Positions 1 through 8,560 of a DNA stretch of 35,993 nt are shown one piece after another; the first letter of the stretch is position 1; each line of letters begins with the position of its first letter. This DNA is from Actinomycetes bacterium (GTDB lineage Bacteria > Actinomycetota > Actinomycetes > S36-B12), in assembly GCA_014190275.1 (NCBI GenBank), contig BJGE01000016.1, positions 1 through 35,993 on the forward strand, given 5' to 3'. Position numbers and translations under genes: made by a program. The notes under the pieces are model-generated. The model was not told where the DNA came from and did no database searches. It saw nothing but the letters and a program-made list of their open reading frames with translations.

Positions 1-630
1 CTGGTCAACCTCGGGGCTCAAAGTGTCCTCCGCACCCCAAAGTACGAGCACCGGGATATCAAGTGCACCGAGTGCTGTCAATGATTCTGCCCGATCGGCC
101 ATCGCCTGCTGATACCAAGCAACTGCCTTTGGGCCCGCATCATCAAGCCAGGCTGACACCTGCGCAACTACTTCTGGTCGGGTGTCACGAGTTACCAGCC
201 CAAGCAGCCCGGCGAGCATCGACTGCTGCAAGATCCGACCGCACTCCTGCGGGCTATCGGTGACGGCCTTGGCCATCCGCAACCTATTTTCACGTGCTAA
301 CTGGGTGTCCGCACTAGCCTTGGTATCACAGCAGATAGCCGCAACAAATATTTCCGGGCGCTTGCGCAGCATCGCCATCGCGACGTATCCACCAAGTGAG
401 ATCCCCCCGAGTATTGCACGGTCGATCCCGCGGTTATCCAAGTCCGCAAGAACGGCATCCGCCACCGCGTCAATACTGGGAGAACCGAGCAACAACTCGG
501 TGCCACCAAATCCTGGCAGATTAGGTGCGTGCACCTGCCAGCCAGCGGCAGCAAGTACCTCCGCTTGCGGAGCCCAAAGCCGGGCATCAAAAGGAAATGC
601 GTGCAACAGCACCACGATGGGATCGCTCAT
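1..630 (-). CDS. alpha/beta hydrolase, C-terminus cut by window edge
   Basis: This frame is open from an ATG at 630 to the left edge, giving 210 residues without a stop. It is an alpha/beta-fold hydrolase of the 3-oxoadipate enol-lactonase/haloperoxidase-like group. The N-terminal strand VVLLHAFPFDARLW carries the oxyanion-hole region. The nucleophile elbow is GISLGG with Ser78, and a likely acid is Asp202 in WGAEDTLSP; the catalytic His lies beyond the edge. The start is fixed by an ATGA overlap with the stop of the upstream hydrolase gene (627-630), so the two are translationally coupled. The substrate cannot be told from sequence, and enol-lactonase activity is only one option. Confidence 0.85.
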   Translation of the reverse strand, partial: MSDPIVVLLHAFPFDARLWAPQAEVLAAAGWQVHAPNLPGFGGTELLLGSPSIDAVADAVLADLDNRGIDRAILGGISLGGYVAMAMLRKRPEIFVAAICCDTKASADTQLARENRLRMAKAVTDSPQECGRILQQSMLAGLLGLVTRDTRPEVVAQVSAWLDDAGPKAVAWYQQAMADRAESLTALGALDIPVLVLWGAEDTLSPEVDQ

Positions 631-1370
631 AGATCACTCCAACGTTCCATTGGCCCCGTCCAACGGTGCGGCAACGGCCACGCCTGCGGCGCTACTACCT
701 TGGTGATTTCATCAATGGCGGAGCGCACGTTTATCTCCCCCACCCACAGGTGTTTCGCCCCTGCAACCCCGATCACTTTCACCTGCGGGATAACCGCAAA
801 CCGAGCACGCGCAGCATCAGGAACGAGGTAGTCATCAAGCTCGGGCACTACGCAGGTGAGGGCCCGACCTGATTCGGCCCAACCCACTAAGTCAGCATCG
901 GTAGCGAAGCGCAGTGGCGGCGACAATAAGACAGCTCCGCGTACCGGATCCAAATTGCCATGCCGCAAAATCACATCGGTACCGAATGACCACCCCACCA
1001 GCCACGGGGCTGGAAGTGATCGCGCCTCGATCTCCCCGATCGCTGCCAACAGATCAAGCCCCTCGCCGCGCCCGTTGTCAAAGTCACCTTCGCTTTGCCC
1101 GGCCGCACTTTGTGTGCCCCGAGTATTGAATCGAAGTACTGCTACATCGGCGAGCGCCGGCAAGCGCCAAGCCATCTTGCGAAGCACGTGGCTATCCATC
1201 ATCCCGCCGTGGGTGGGTAACGGGTGCACGCAGACGATCGAAGCCACCGGCGCATTGCGCTCGGGTAGCGCTAGTTCGCCGACAAGTCTTAATCCGTCCG
1301 AAGTCGTCAGCGTTTGCGGCATTCGCAGCGCCGGCAGCACTGAATTCGCAACGATATTTGAGGTTGCCAT
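627..1370 (-). CDS. alpha/beta hydrolase
   Basis: This is a 247-residue cytoplasmic alpha/beta hydrolase resembling the short dienelactone-hydrolase/COG2945-like proteins. An HPLPTHGG segment near residues 49-56 leads to a conserved MMDSHVLRKMA stretch. The nucleophile elbow is GWSFG with Ser128, followed by likely acid Asp179/180 (PELDD) and His207 (AGAKHLW). A longer frame exists upstream to 1481, but the ATG at 1370 is preferred: it lies one base after the stop of the upstream small gene, and the earlier residues look unlike this family. The 3' end overlaps the next hydrolase by four bases. Two different hydrolases in tandem suggest a shared but unknown substrate pathway. Confidence 0.85.
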   Translation of the reverse strand: MATSNIVANSVLPALRMPQTLTTSDGLRLVGELALPERNAPVASIVCVHPLPTHGGMMDSHVLRKMAWRLPALADVAVLRFNTRGTQSAAGQSEGDFDNGRGEGLDLLAAIGEIEARSLPAPWLVGWSFGTDVILRHGNLDPVRGAVLLSPPLRFATDADLVGWAESGRALTCVVPELDDYLVPDAARARFAVIPQVKVIGVAGAKHLWVGEINVRSAIDEITKVVAPQAWPLPHRWTGPMERWSDL

Positions 1371-1371
1371 C

Positions 1372-1689
1372 TCAGTAGCGCGGCCCACCCGCTGACCGCA
1401 TGGTGCGCGGCCCACGGTTATGGCGCGAAGCCCAACAGGTGGTATGCCAATGGCGCCGTGACTCAACACCACCCAGACCATCGACCGGGTAGGTCACCAC
1501 ATGTGGTGTGGCAGGTCGGATTTCTTGGTCGCATCCCGGGCACCGGTAGGTTTTCGTGGAACTTGAACCGGTGATGGACTGCACTACCCAATCCTCGCCG
1601 TCATAATCCTCAACACGCCTTGCGCTAGGGCCACCTGAACCGCGATCCTCCGCCGATGAACCCGGTTTACGGTGATGTTTACGTCCCAT
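1372..1689 (-). CDS. small Cys/His (zinc-ribbon-like) conserved protein
   Basis: This 105-residue basic protein starts MGRKHHRKPG. It has a low-complexity N-terminus of about 30 residues and a core with a CPGC pair (Cys50, Cys53), followed by His80, His82 and Cys85 in HWHTTCW. That spacing suggests a single structural zinc site. Similar actinobacterial proteins are often labelled ATP/GTP-binding, but no P-loop is visible here, so that label is not supported. It lies 15 bases after the dehydrogenase fusion and one base before the next hydrolase, so it is very likely in the same operon. I see no clear Shine-Dalgarno sequence ahead of it. Function unknown. Confidence 0.75.
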   Translation of the reverse strand: MGRKHHRKPGSSAEDRGSGGPSARRVEDYDGEDWVVQSITGSSSTKTYRCPGCDQEIRPATPHVVTYPVDGLGGVESRRHWHTTCWASRHNRGPRTMRSAGGPRY

Positions 1690-1704
1690 GGCAGCGGGCC
1701 AGCA

Positions 1705-3519
1705 TTAGGCGTAGACCCGAAAACCACGGCCCGTCTTACGCCCTAAGTAGCCGGCCGTAACTAGGTGCTCAAGACGCGGCGCCGGGGCGAACCCGCGCTC
1801 GCGAAATTCGCGATAAAGGGTCTGCTGAATAGCAAGTGAGACATCAAGGCCAACCACGTCAAGTAGCTCGAATGGGCCCATCGGGTAGCCGCAGCCACGC
1901 TTCATGGCTAGGTCAATGTCATCGGCATCGGCATAGTTCATTTCAAGCATACGAATGGCATCATTGAGATACGGGAAAAGCAGCGCATTAACAATGAAGC
2001 CAGCACGGTCTGCGCAAACAACCGGGTGCTTATCGATTCGCAGGCAGAGTTCACGCGAGGTTGCAATTACATCATCGGAGGTTGCGACGGTACTGACAAT
2101 CTCTACCAACTTCATGACGGCAGCAGGGTTGAAGAAGTGTAGGCCCACGACATCCTGCGGTCTTGAAGTAATGGCGGCCATTTCGACCACAGGAAGACTC
2201 GACGTGGTGGTAGCCAAGATCGCCCCCGGCTTGCAGATTTCGTCAAGATTTTCAAATAGCGCCAATTTTACAGACAGCTCTTCAACTATTGCTTCGACAA
2301 CTAGATCAACCTTGGCAAGATCATCAAGCTTGGTAGAGCCGACTAGACGCGCAAGTGCTGCATCGCGTCCAGCCTCGTCGAGCTTGCCACGCTGTACCGC
2401 CTTCTCGAGGGATTTTTCGACAGCCCCGCGAACAGCTTTAACTTTATCCTCGGACCGAGCTACGTAGATAACATCAAGGCCCGCTTTTGCAAATGCTTCG
2501 GCGATACCGGTGGCCATCGTGCCACTGCCAACTACCCCGACGGACCCAATCCCCCGCGTTGCGACAGCCTCTCCCGCTGTATTGGGTGTGTGTGCATCGA
2601 CAACTACCGCCGGTGAGTGCGGTGCCTCGTAGGTGTAGAAACCACGCCCAGATTTACGTCCGCGCAACCCAGCGGTGACCATATGCTTGAGGACCGGCGA
2701 CGGCGCGTGCAACCGATCACGACCTTCTTTGTACATCGTGTCGAGGATTTCATAGGCGGTGTCGAGGCCGATCAGATCAAGGAGTGCGAGCGGACCCATC
2801 GGCAGGCCGCAGCCAAGGCGCATCGAGGCGTCAATATCTTCGCGTGTGGCATATTTTTGCTCGTACATAGTCACGGCATGATTCAGATACCCAAACAGCA
2901 GCGCATTGGCGATGAAGCCCGCCTTGTCGCCGACAACCACCGGCTCCTTGCCGAGCCGCCGGGCAAACTCGGCCACCGTATCTACTACTTCAGGTGAAGA
3001 GACCACGGTGCGAACAATTTCAACAAAAGCTTGTACCGGAGCCGGGTTAAAGAAGTGCAGGCCAACTACCTGCGAGGGCCGCCCGGTAGCAACTGAGATT
3101 TCAGTCACCGAAAGCGAGGAAGTATTGCTCGCCAAAATGGCGTGGGCCGGAGTGATCTCGTCCAGGGCGGCGAATAATGCGCTCTTGATCTCCATGCTCT
3201 CAGGCACGGCTTCGACCACTAGGTCGACCTCGGCTAGGTCGCTAAGGCTGGTGGTGAAGGTGATTCGCGCCAAGAGTTCAGTACGCTCCTGGTCGGATAA
3301 TTTCCCCTTGGCCACTGCCCTGCTCGTTGAGCCCTCAATGGTTTTCACCCCGCGAGCGAGATCGACCTCGGTGGCCTCGACCGCCCAGACATGTGCTCCG
3401 CTACGGGCCACGACCTCGGTGATCCCGGCCCCCATGGTGCCTAGGCCAACTACCCCGACTCGGGTGATGGAACTCGGCGTGGCGGGGGTCGCAGAATCGC
3501 TGATCGGGGTTTGGCTCAT
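1705..3519 (-). CDS. tandem two-module 3-hydroxyacyl-CoA dehydrogenase
   Basis: This 604-residue protein contains two full 3-hydroxybutyryl-CoA dehydrogenase (Hbd/PaaH) units in tandem. Such enzymes interconvert 3-hydroxyacyl-CoA and 3-oxoacyl-CoA with NAD(P). Module 1 (about residues 20-298) has the dinucleotide site GLGTMGAG, Ser134/135, His155 in LHFFNP, Glu167 and Asn205. Module 2 (about 326-604) has GSGTMATG, Ser440/441, His461, Glu473 and Asn511. Both catalytic sets look intact. After the second Rossmann strand, module 1 has Glu48 (usual for NAD), whereas module 2 has Arg355-Ser356, which could favour NADP. A linker of about 28 residues joins them. A single-module Hbd is about 285 residues. 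The gene follows nucS by 20 bases and seems to have its own leaderless promoter. Confidence 0.92.
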   Translation of the reverse strand: MSQTPISDSATPATPSSITRVGVVGLGTMGAGITEVVARSGAHVWAVEATEVDLARGVKTIEGSTSRAVAKGKLSDQERTELLARITFTTSLSDLAEVDLVVEAVPESMEIKSALFAALDEITPAHAILASNTSSLSVTEISVATGRPSQVVGLHFFNPAPVQAFVEIVRTVVSSPEVVDTVAEFARRLGKEPVVVGDKAGFIANALLFGYLNHAVTMYEQKYATREDIDASMRLGCGLPMGPLALLDLIGLDTAYEILDTMYKEGRDRLHAPSPVLKHMVTAGLRGRKSGRGFYTYEAPHSPAVVVDAHTPNTAGEAVATRGIGSVGVVGSGTMATGIAEAFAKAGLDVIYVARSEDKVKAVRGAVEKSLEKAVQRGKLDEAGRDAALARLVGSTKLDDLAKVDLVVEAIVEELSVKLALFENLDEICKPGAILATTTSSLPVVEMAAITSRPQDVVGLHFFNPAAVMKLVEIVSTVATSDDVIATSRELCLRIDKHPVVCADRAGFIVNALLFPYLNDAIRMLEMNYADADDIDLAMKRGCGYPMGPFELLDVVGLDVSLAIQQTLYREFRERGFAPAPRLEHLVTAGYLGRKTGRGFRVYA

Positions 3520-3525
3520 GGGCAG

Positions 3526-3531
3526 ATTCTG
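3526..3531 (-). promoter_or_regulatory. putative -10 of leaderless dehydrogenase transcript
   Basis: The hexamer CAGAAT (minus strand) fits the actinobacterial -10 core with A at position 2 and T at position 6. It sits exactly six bases before the ATG at 3519, so transcription would begin at or next to the start codon. No Shine-Dalgarno is present in the 20-base gap after nucS. The same layout recurs at other genes here. No good -35 is seen. Confidence 0.4.
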
Positions 3532-3539
3532 TCAGTTGC

Positions 3540-4223
3540 TCAGAACAGCCGAAGACTTGGATCTGCAGTGCCTTTGAGGCCGTCATAATCCAAGACCACG
3601 CACCTGATTCCTCGGTCCTGCGCCAGCGTCCGGGCCTGCGGCTTGATCTCCTGGGCGGCAAATACCCCGTGCACCGGGGCAAGGAGTGGGTCTCGGTTCA
3701 GCAGGGCCAAATACCGGGTTAATTGCTCCACCCCATCGATCTCACCGCGCCGCTTGATCTCGACCGCCACGGTGACCCCAGCCCCGTCTCGACAGAGCAA
3801 ATCCACGGGCCCGATGGCCGTGGGGTATTCCCGGCGAATCAGCGTCCAGTCGGCCCCCAAGATGCCCACATGGGTCGCCAGCAAGGCCTGCAGGTGGGCC
3901 TCGACGCCGTCCTTTTGCAGACCCGGATCGAAGCCGAGATCATGCTCGGTCTCCAAGAAGATTTCGTGGACGGTTATCTGCAATTGCTCGCCCGCCTTGT
4001 TCTCGACCACCCAGACGCTGCCGGTATTTCCCGCGCCAACCCCCGGCTCAATACGGATCGTGCACGGCGGGCTCATCCAGTTAAGGGGCTTATAGGAGCC
4101 ACCGTCTGAGTGAATCAGGACGGATCCATCGCCCTTGACCATTATTACCCGAACGGCTTCGGGAAGGTGCGCCGTCAACCGACCGACATAGTTGACGGTG
4201 CAACGGGCAATTACTATTCGCAC
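3540..4223 (-). CDS. nucS: mismatch-specific endonuclease NucS (EndoMS)
   Basis: NucS cleaves both strands at mismatches and provides non-canonical mismatch repair in actinobacteria that lack MutS/MutL. The protein is 227 residues, close to family length. The N-terminal DNA-binding domain starts [16 protein letters not shown]. The C-terminal nuclease domain shows the catalytic set Asp141 (PVDLLCRD), Glu155 and Lys157 (AVEIKRR), followed by Gln167. The last residues, DPSLRLF (221-227), match the expected C-terminal beta-clamp-binding tail. The GTG at 4223 is chosen because it starts at the typical family N-terminus. It overlaps the end of the mutase gene by ten bases and has no clear Shine-Dalgarno, so it probably depends on translational coupling. 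Confidence 0.95.
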   Translation of the reverse strand: MRIVIARCTVNYVGRLTAHLPEAVRVIMVKGDGSVLIHSDGGSYKPLNWMSPPCTIRIEPGVGAGNTGSVWVVENKAGEQLQITVHEIFLETEHDLGFDPGLQKDGVEAHLQALLATHVGILGADWTLIRREYPTAIGPVDLLCRDGAGVTVAVEIKRRGEIDGVEQLTRYLALLNRDPLLAPVHGVFAAQEIKPQARTLAQDRGIRCVVLDYDGLKGTADPSLRLF

Positions 4224-6241
4224 GGACTCGGCAATGGCGGCATTGACTTGGCGGCCCGCACCGTGTCAACGATGCTCCGCATGATTACCGTTGCGTCGTA
4301 ATCCTTCGGGGTGAACACTGAGGCGACACCATGCTCGCGCAGCCAGGTGGCATCGGCGTCGGGGATGATGCCACCGACGACTACTGGCACCTCGCTGAGG
4401 CCGCGGGCACGTAATCCATCTACCACCGCCGGCACCAAGGCTCGGTGCGACCCCGAAAGAATCGATAGGCCAACAACGTCAACGTCCTCGGCAACCGCCG
4501 CCGCCACTATCTGCTCCGGGGTCAACCTGATGCCCTGGTAAATGACTTCGAAACCAGCATCACGGGCCCTTACCGCGATTTGTTCAGCCCCATTGGAATG
4601 CCCATCCAAGCCCGGCTTACCAACCAGCAATCGAAGCGGCGAACCACACTCAGCCGAAGTGATCGCAACCGCACGACGCACCTCGTCCAGTTCTGACCCA
4701 CTTGAGCCGATCACGCCACCGATACCCGTAGGTGCCCGATACTCACCGAATACCTCCCGCAGCGCGGAAGTCCATTCGCCGGTTGTCACTCCGGCACGAA
4801 CACACTCGATGGTCACGCTCATGAGGTTCGTGGAGGTTCTCGCCTCCGCCTCGAGTTGCGCCAACACATTAGCTACCTGTTGATTATCGCGCTCGGCCCG
4901 CCATGATTTCAGATCCGCAATTGCCTGGGCTTCAACCTCGGGGTCTACCATGAGCACCGCAGCGTCAAGATCCGCTAGCAGTGGGTTGTCCTCACTTTCC
5001 TGGAAGGCGTTTACGCCCACAACGACTTGTTCACCGGCTTCTATACGAATACGCCGCTGCGCGTGAGATTGAACCATCTGCTGCTTCATGTACCCGCTCT
5101 CGACCGCCGCGACAGCACCTCCAAGCTCCAGCACATAGTCAAGTTCAATGGTCGCTTCGGCAATCATCTCTTTGACAAGCCCTTCAACTACCACAGATCC
5201 GGTGAACAGATCCTCGTATTCCAGTAGATCGCTCTCGAACGCAAGTACCTGTTGGATGCGAAGTGACCACTGCTGATCCCACGCACGGGGTAAACCCAAA
5301 GCCTCATTCCACGTTGGGAGTTGAACTGCGCGCGCCCTCGCATCTTTTGACATTGTCACAGCGAGCATCTCAAGAACTATTCGTTGCACATTGTTTTCAG
5401 GTTGGGCCTCGGTCAGTCCAAGGGAGTTAACTTGCACGCCGTACCTGAACCTGCGTTGATCTGGATTCTGCACTCCGTACCTGGTCAAGGTGATGTGATC
5501 CCACATCGCAACAAATGTGCGCATCTTGCACATTTCCTCAACGAAGCGCACGCCAGCATTGACAAAAAATGACATTCGTGCCACCACATCACCAAAGTCA
5601 GCAGGATCCACCTGCCCGGAGTCGCGCACCGCATCGAGCACCGCGATAGCAGTGCTCAAGGCGTAGGCAATCTCCTGAACCGGCGTTGCCCCGGCCTCTT
5701 GCAGGTGATAACTGCAGATGTTTATTGGATTCCATTTCGGAATGTGCTGCACGGTGTAGGTGACCATGTCGGTTATCAACCGAAGGGATGGCTCGGGGGG
5801 AAAGATATAGGTGCCGCGGGAGAGATACTCCTTGATGATGTCGTTTTGGGTCGTACCCTGCAGTAATTTGGCGGGCACCCCTGTATCTTCCGCCGCCACC
5901 ACATATAACGCGAGCATCCACATCGCGGTGGCGTTGATCGTCATCGAGGTATTCATTTTGTCCAGAGGAATCGCCTCGAGCAGGGCTCGCATATTGCCTA
6001 GGTGCGCAATCGGCACCCCGACTTTGCCCACCTCGCCGAGGGCCATCGGCGAATCTGGGTCGTAGCCGGTCTGGGTCGGCAGATCAAAAGCCACGGACAA
6101 TCCGGTCTGCCCCTTGGCCAGGTTACGGCGGTAGAGGGCATTGGATTCACCTGGTGAGGAATGACCGGCATAAGTCCGGATCAACCAGGGTTTGTCCTTG
6201 GGGCGCACATTGCCCTGCGGGCGGTCCTGATCGGCGGGCAC
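4214..6241 (-). CDS. ecm: ethylmalonyl-CoA mutase-type B12 enzyme (MeaA/Ecm)
   Basis: This 675-residue adenosylcobalamin-dependent acyl-CoA mutase has the substrate-binding barrel and B12 domain in one chain. Ecm converts (2R)-ethylmalonyl-CoA to methylsuccinyl-CoA in the ethylmalonyl-CoA pathway. The N-terminal signatures YAGHS (24-28) and DLPTQTGYD (53-61) match the MeaA/Ecm branch; methylmalonyl-CoA mutases have YAGFS and DLATHRGYD-type sequences. The C-terminal cobalamin domain carries DxHxxG as Asp546, His548 and Gly551, then SILSGSH and GGIIPD. The partner crotonyl-CoA carboxylase/reductase is not in this window. A cobalamin adenosyltransferase gene lies about 1.7 kb away. The start is GTG at 6241, with the family-typical [14 protein letters not shown] beginning near residue 15. 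A GTG at codon 12 is an alternative start. Confidence 0.9.
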   Translation of the reverse strand: MPADQDRPQGNVRPKDKPWLIRTYAGHSSPGESNALYRRNLAKGQTGLSVAFDLPTQTGYDPDSPMALGEVGKVGVPIAHLGNMRALLEAIPLDKMNTSMTINATAMWMLALYVVAAEDTGVPAKLLQGTTQNDIIKEYLSRGTYIFPPEPSLRLITDMVTYTVQHIPKWNPINICSYHLQEAGATPVQEIAYALSTAIAVLDAVRDSGQVDPADFGDVVARMSFFVNAGVRFVEEMCKMRTFVAMWDHITLTRYGVQNPDQRRFRYGVQVNSLGLTEAQPENNVQRIVLEMLAVTMSKDARARAVQLPTWNEALGLPRAWDQQWSLRIQQVLAFESDLLEYEDLFTGSVVVEGLVKEMIAEATIELDYVLELGGAVAAVESGYMKQQMVQSHAQRRIRIEAGEQVVVGVNAFQESEDNPLLADLDAAVLMVDPEVEAQAIADLKSWRAERDNQQVANVLAQLEAEARTSTNLMSVTIECVRAGVTTGEWTSALREVFGEYRAPTGIGGVIGSSGSELDEVRRAVAITSAECGSPLRLLVGKPGLDGHSNGAEQIAVRARDAGFEVIYQGIRLTPEQIVAAAVAEDVDVVGLSILSGSHRALVPAVVDGLRARGLSEVPVVVGGIIPDADATWLREHGVASVFTPKDYDATVIMRSIVDTVRAAKSMPPLPSPCE

Positions 6242-6247
6242 AGGCTA

Positions 6248-6253
6248 AGGGTA
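6248..6253 (-). promoter_or_regulatory. putative -10 of leaderless ecm transcript
   Basis: TACCCT on the minus strand lies exactly six bases before the GTG at 6241, with no Shine-Dalgarno between. This predicts a leaderless ecm-nucS transcript. The same hexamer at the same distance precedes lysA. No convincing -35 is visible. Confidence 0.5.
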
Positions 6254-6299
6254 GCGAGGCCCTACCCGTGTCCGCTGTGCGGGAACTTCCGACATGGGC

Positions 6300-6305
6300 A
6301 AGACT
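6300..6305 (+). promoter_or_regulatory. putative -10 of leaderless small-protein transcript
   Basis: AAGACT sits six bases before the ATG at 6312. It has the A2/T6 pattern of actinobacterial -10 elements but is otherwise a weak match. The gap to the divergent ecm start is only about 70 bases, so the two promoters lie close together. Confidence 0.3.
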
Positions 6306-6311
6306 TGCGCC

Positions 6312-6638
6312 ATGCCCGCGTGGAATGCCTACTCCTTCGCATTTGGCCCGATCCTGGCCCTCCTGGGGATCGTGGTGCTGGTTCTTATCCTGCGCTGGGC
6401 ATTTAGCCGCGGGGTCTCGGTGGTCGCCGCAGCGCCACGGCGCGGCTCACCTGCTGAGTACGGGATGCTGGTGCCAATCGCTACCCCAAGCACCTATATC
6501 GAAGGTGAGGTCTGGCGCCAAGGACTCGAGGCTGCCGGGGTGCGAGCCAACCTCGCCCAGACCAGTGCCGGTCCCAGATTGCTGGTGTGGCCGGTCGATG
6601 TCGAAAGCGCGCAGGAAGTGCTATCGCGCCTTAAGTGA
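6312..6638 (+). CDS. small membrane protein, DUF2007-like tail
   Basis: This 108-residue protein has one N-terminal membrane helix (about residues 10-30, [19 protein letters not shown]) followed by a soluble domain of about 65 residues. The soluble part, with [16 protein letters not shown], a short strand, then [15 protein letters not shown], resembles the ferredoxin-like DUF2007 (putative signal-transducing) fold, which may bind a partner or ligand; this is fold-level resemblance only. The ATG at 6312 is preferred over one at 6294 because a -10-like hexamer lies six bases upstream and the helix then begins near the N-terminus. Its 3' end overlaps the 3' end of murA by eight bases in convergent orientation. 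Function unknown. Confidence 0.7.
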   Translation: MPAWNAYSFAFGPILALLGIVVLVLILRWAFSRGVSVVAAAPRRGSPAEYGMLVPIATPSTYIEGEVWRQGLEAAGVRANLAQTSAGPRLLVWPVDVESAQEVLSRLK

Positions 6639-7908
6639 AAAGCGAATCGGCTTCGATTCGATCCACGTGCGCTCCCAGACCCAGCAGTGCCGGGACGAAG
6701 TCGGAATAGCCACGATCTAGATGCGATACCCCGTAGATGGTTGTGGTGCCATCTGCAACTAAACCAGCTAGCACTAGACCCGCGCCAGCTCTAATATCGG
6801 TGGCTTCGACTGGTGCGCCGGATAGGTGCGCACGCCCACGCACCAGCGCATGATGCCCATCGGTCCGCACATCCGCCCCGAGTCGGGCTAGTTCTTGAAC
6901 AAATCGAAAGCGAGCTTCGAAGAGATTCTCGGTCACAAGTGCCGCCCCGTTCGCGATGGAATTTAGTGCAATGAACTGCGGTTGCAGATCGGTGGGAAAA
7001 CCCGGGTAAGGCAAGGTGACAACATCCACGGCGAGTGGTCGCTTATCCATGATCACCCGGAATCCATCAGGCAGGACACTTACCTGCGCGCCGGCATCTA
7101 CGAGTTTGTCCAGCGCTACTTGAAGGTGCATCGGGTCAGAGTTCAAAATAGTGACATCTCCGAGGGTCATGGCCGCCGCGATCGCCCAGGTGCCGGCAAC
7201 GATTCGGTCGCTGACCGTGCGGTGCACCACCGGATCAAGATGATCTACTCCCTCGATCCTTAGGGTCGAGGTGCCTACGCCGTCAATCACCGCTCCCATA
7301 TTTATCAGCAGCGCGCAGATATCGACGATTTCTGGCTCGCGGGCGACATTCTCAATTACCGTGACCCCGCTTGCTGTAACCGCCGCCATCAACAAGGTTT
7401 CGGTGGCACCAACACTTGGAAAGTCCAGCCAAATCGATCCCCCTGTTAATCGCTGCTGGCAAGTCGCAATTAGATATCCATGCTCGTTGTTGACTTCAGC
7501 CCCCAACTTCTGCAGGCCTAAGATATGCATATCCAGGCCACGTGAGCCGATGTTGTCCCCGCCCGGCAAAGCCACCTCAGCAGCTCCGCAACGAGCTAGG
7601 AGCGGGCCCAGCACACAAATGGATGCCCGCATTCGACGCACGAGGTCATAGTCAGCTCGATGCGCCAATGTCTTTGGCACCGTGATGCTCACTCGCCGAC
7701 CGGGGCCATCGTGATCTACTCCACATCCCAGCCGCCGAAGTAACTCCGCCATAATCTCGACATCCAAAATGTCGGGTACCTCGGTCAAGGTGGTGGTGCC
7801 TTGGGCCAATAGTGCAGCCGCCATGAGTTTTAGGACGGAGTTCTTGGCGCCGGTCACCCGCACGCTGCCGTGCAGGCGCTGACCACCCACGACGCTCAAT
7901 ACCTCCAC
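6631..7908 (-). CDS. murA: UDP-GlcNAc 1-carboxyvinyltransferase MurA (Asp variant)
   Basis: MurA transfers enolpyruvate from PEP to UDP-GlcNAc, the first committed step of peptidoglycan synthesis in the cytoplasm. The chosen GTG at 7908 gives 425 residues, near the usual 418, and begins [14 protein letters not shown] with the catalytic-site Lys22-Asn23 (GAKNS). A longer frame to 7989 adds an uncharacteristic Arg-rich stretch and overlaps the divergent gene. The active-site loop reads [15 protein letters not shown]: the usual Cys (Cys115 in E. coli) is Asp118. Established work links this natural Cys-to-Asp change in mycobacterial MurA to fosfomycin insensitivity. The loop also has Gly where Pro is usual. 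A putative -10 six bases upstream suggests a leaderless transcript. Confidence 0.95.
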   Translation of the reverse strand: MEVLSVVGGQRLHGSVRVTGAKNSVLKLMAAALLAQGTTTLTEVPDILDVEIMAELLRRLGCGVDHDGPGRRVSITVPKTLAHRADYDLVRRMRASICVLGPLLARCGAAEVALPGGDNIGSRGLDMHILGLQKLGAEVNNEHGYLIATCQQRLTGGSIWLDFPSVGATETLLMAAVTASGVTVIENVAREPEIVDICALLINMGAVIDGVGTSTLRIEGVDHLDPVVHRTVSDRIVAGTWAIAAAMTLGDVTILNSDPMHLQVALDKLVDAGAQVSVLPDGFRVIMDKRPLAVDVVTLPYPGFPTDLQPQFIALNSIANGAALVTENLFEARFRFVQELARLGADVRTDGHHALVRGRAHLSGAPVEATDIRAGAGLVLAGLVADGTTTIYGVSHLDRGYSDFVPALLGLGAHVDRIEADSLFT

Positions 7909-7914
7909 GTGCGC

Positions 7915-7920
7915 ATCGTA
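7915..7920 (-). promoter_or_regulatory. putative -10 of leaderless murA transcript
   Basis: TACGAT on the minus strand is followed by six bases and then the GTG at 7908. It supports that start over the upstream in-frame options and predicts a leaderless mRNA. Confidence 0.5.
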
Positions 7921-7944
7921 CGAGCGCCTTCGCCGAAGGTGGAA

Positions 7945-7967
7945 TAGGGTCTGATCAAACAAAGGAG
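7945..7967 (+). promoter_or_regulatory. putative -10 and Shine-Dalgarno of adenosyltransferase gene
   Basis: TAGGGT (7945-7950) is a plausible -10, and AAAGGAG (7961-7967) is a good ribosome-binding site five bases before the ATG at 7973. Unlike murA across the same 64-base divergent gap, this gene therefore appears to be leadered, with a very short leader. Confidence 0.45.
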
Positions 7968-7972
7968 CCCCC

Positions 7973-8548
7973 ATGGTTAACCTGACCAAGATCTATACGC
8001 GCACCGGCGACGACGGCACCACCTCACTGGGTGATATGAGCCGCACCGGCAAGAACGATCCCCGGCTTAAGGCCTATGCGGATGTGGATGAGGCCAACTG
8101 CACCATCGGGGTCGTACTGGCCGCCACCGACGTCCCGGCTGAGGTTCGCGCACTGCTCCTGCGCATCCAAAACGATCTTTTTGACGTAGGCGCCGACCTG
8201 TGCACCCCGGTTGTCGACAACCCCGCGCATGAGCCCCTTCGGGTCACGCAAGCCTATGTCGACTTCTTGGAGCAAGCCTGCGATCAATACAACGATCAAC
8301 TGGAGCCCTTACGCTCCTTCATCCTGCCCGGGGGAACCAGCGCTGCCGCCCAATTACACGTGGCACGGACTGTAGCGCGCCGAGCCGAGCGGTCGATTTG
8401 GGCGGCCTTGGACACTTACCACGGTGGCATGAACCCTCTAGCCGCAACCTATGTGAACCGGCTCAGTGACCTGCTCTTCATTCTCGCCCGCTTTGCCAAT
8501 CTACATGCCGGTGGCGATGTGCTGTGGAAGCCCGGAGCAAATCGCTAA
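7973..8548 (+). CDS. cob(I)alamin adenosyltransferase, PduO type
   Basis: This enzyme transfers the adenosyl group of ATP to cob(I)alamin, making the coenzyme B12 that mutases such as Ecm need. At 191 residues it has PduO-family length. The ATP-binding N-terminus reads [15 protein letters not shown] (about residues 6-20), and the helix bundle carries [20 protein letters not shown] with the conserved Arg pair. A clear ribosome-binding site precedes the ATG. The gene points opposite to its neighbours, between murA and atpC, and its stop is 12 bases from the atpC stop. The same gene occupies this position next to the atp operon in mycobacteria (Rv1314c, from memory). Confidence 0.93.
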   Translation: MVNLTKIYTRTGDDGTTSLGDMSRTGKNDPRLKAYADVDEANCTIGVVLAATDVPAEVRALLLRIQNDLFDVGADLCTPVVDNPAHEPLRVTQAYVDFLEQACDQYNDQLEPLRSFILPGGTSAAAQLHVARTVARRAERSIWAALDTYHGGMNPLAATYVNRLSDLLFILARFANLHAGGDVLWKPGANR

Positions 8549-8560
8549 CGGGGTCTGTTC

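Noticed and set aside
182-706. Open frame on the plus strand across the two hydrolase genes
   Set aside because: It is a shadow: the minus-strand frames have clear alpha/beta hydrolase motifs and an ATGA junction, and the plus product is low-complexity Ser/Ala/Arg sequence.
7909-7989. Extended N-terminus for murA
   Set aside because: The extra residues are Arg-rich and unlike MurA, overlap the divergent adenosyltransferase gene, and a -10 sits six bases before the GTG at 7908.
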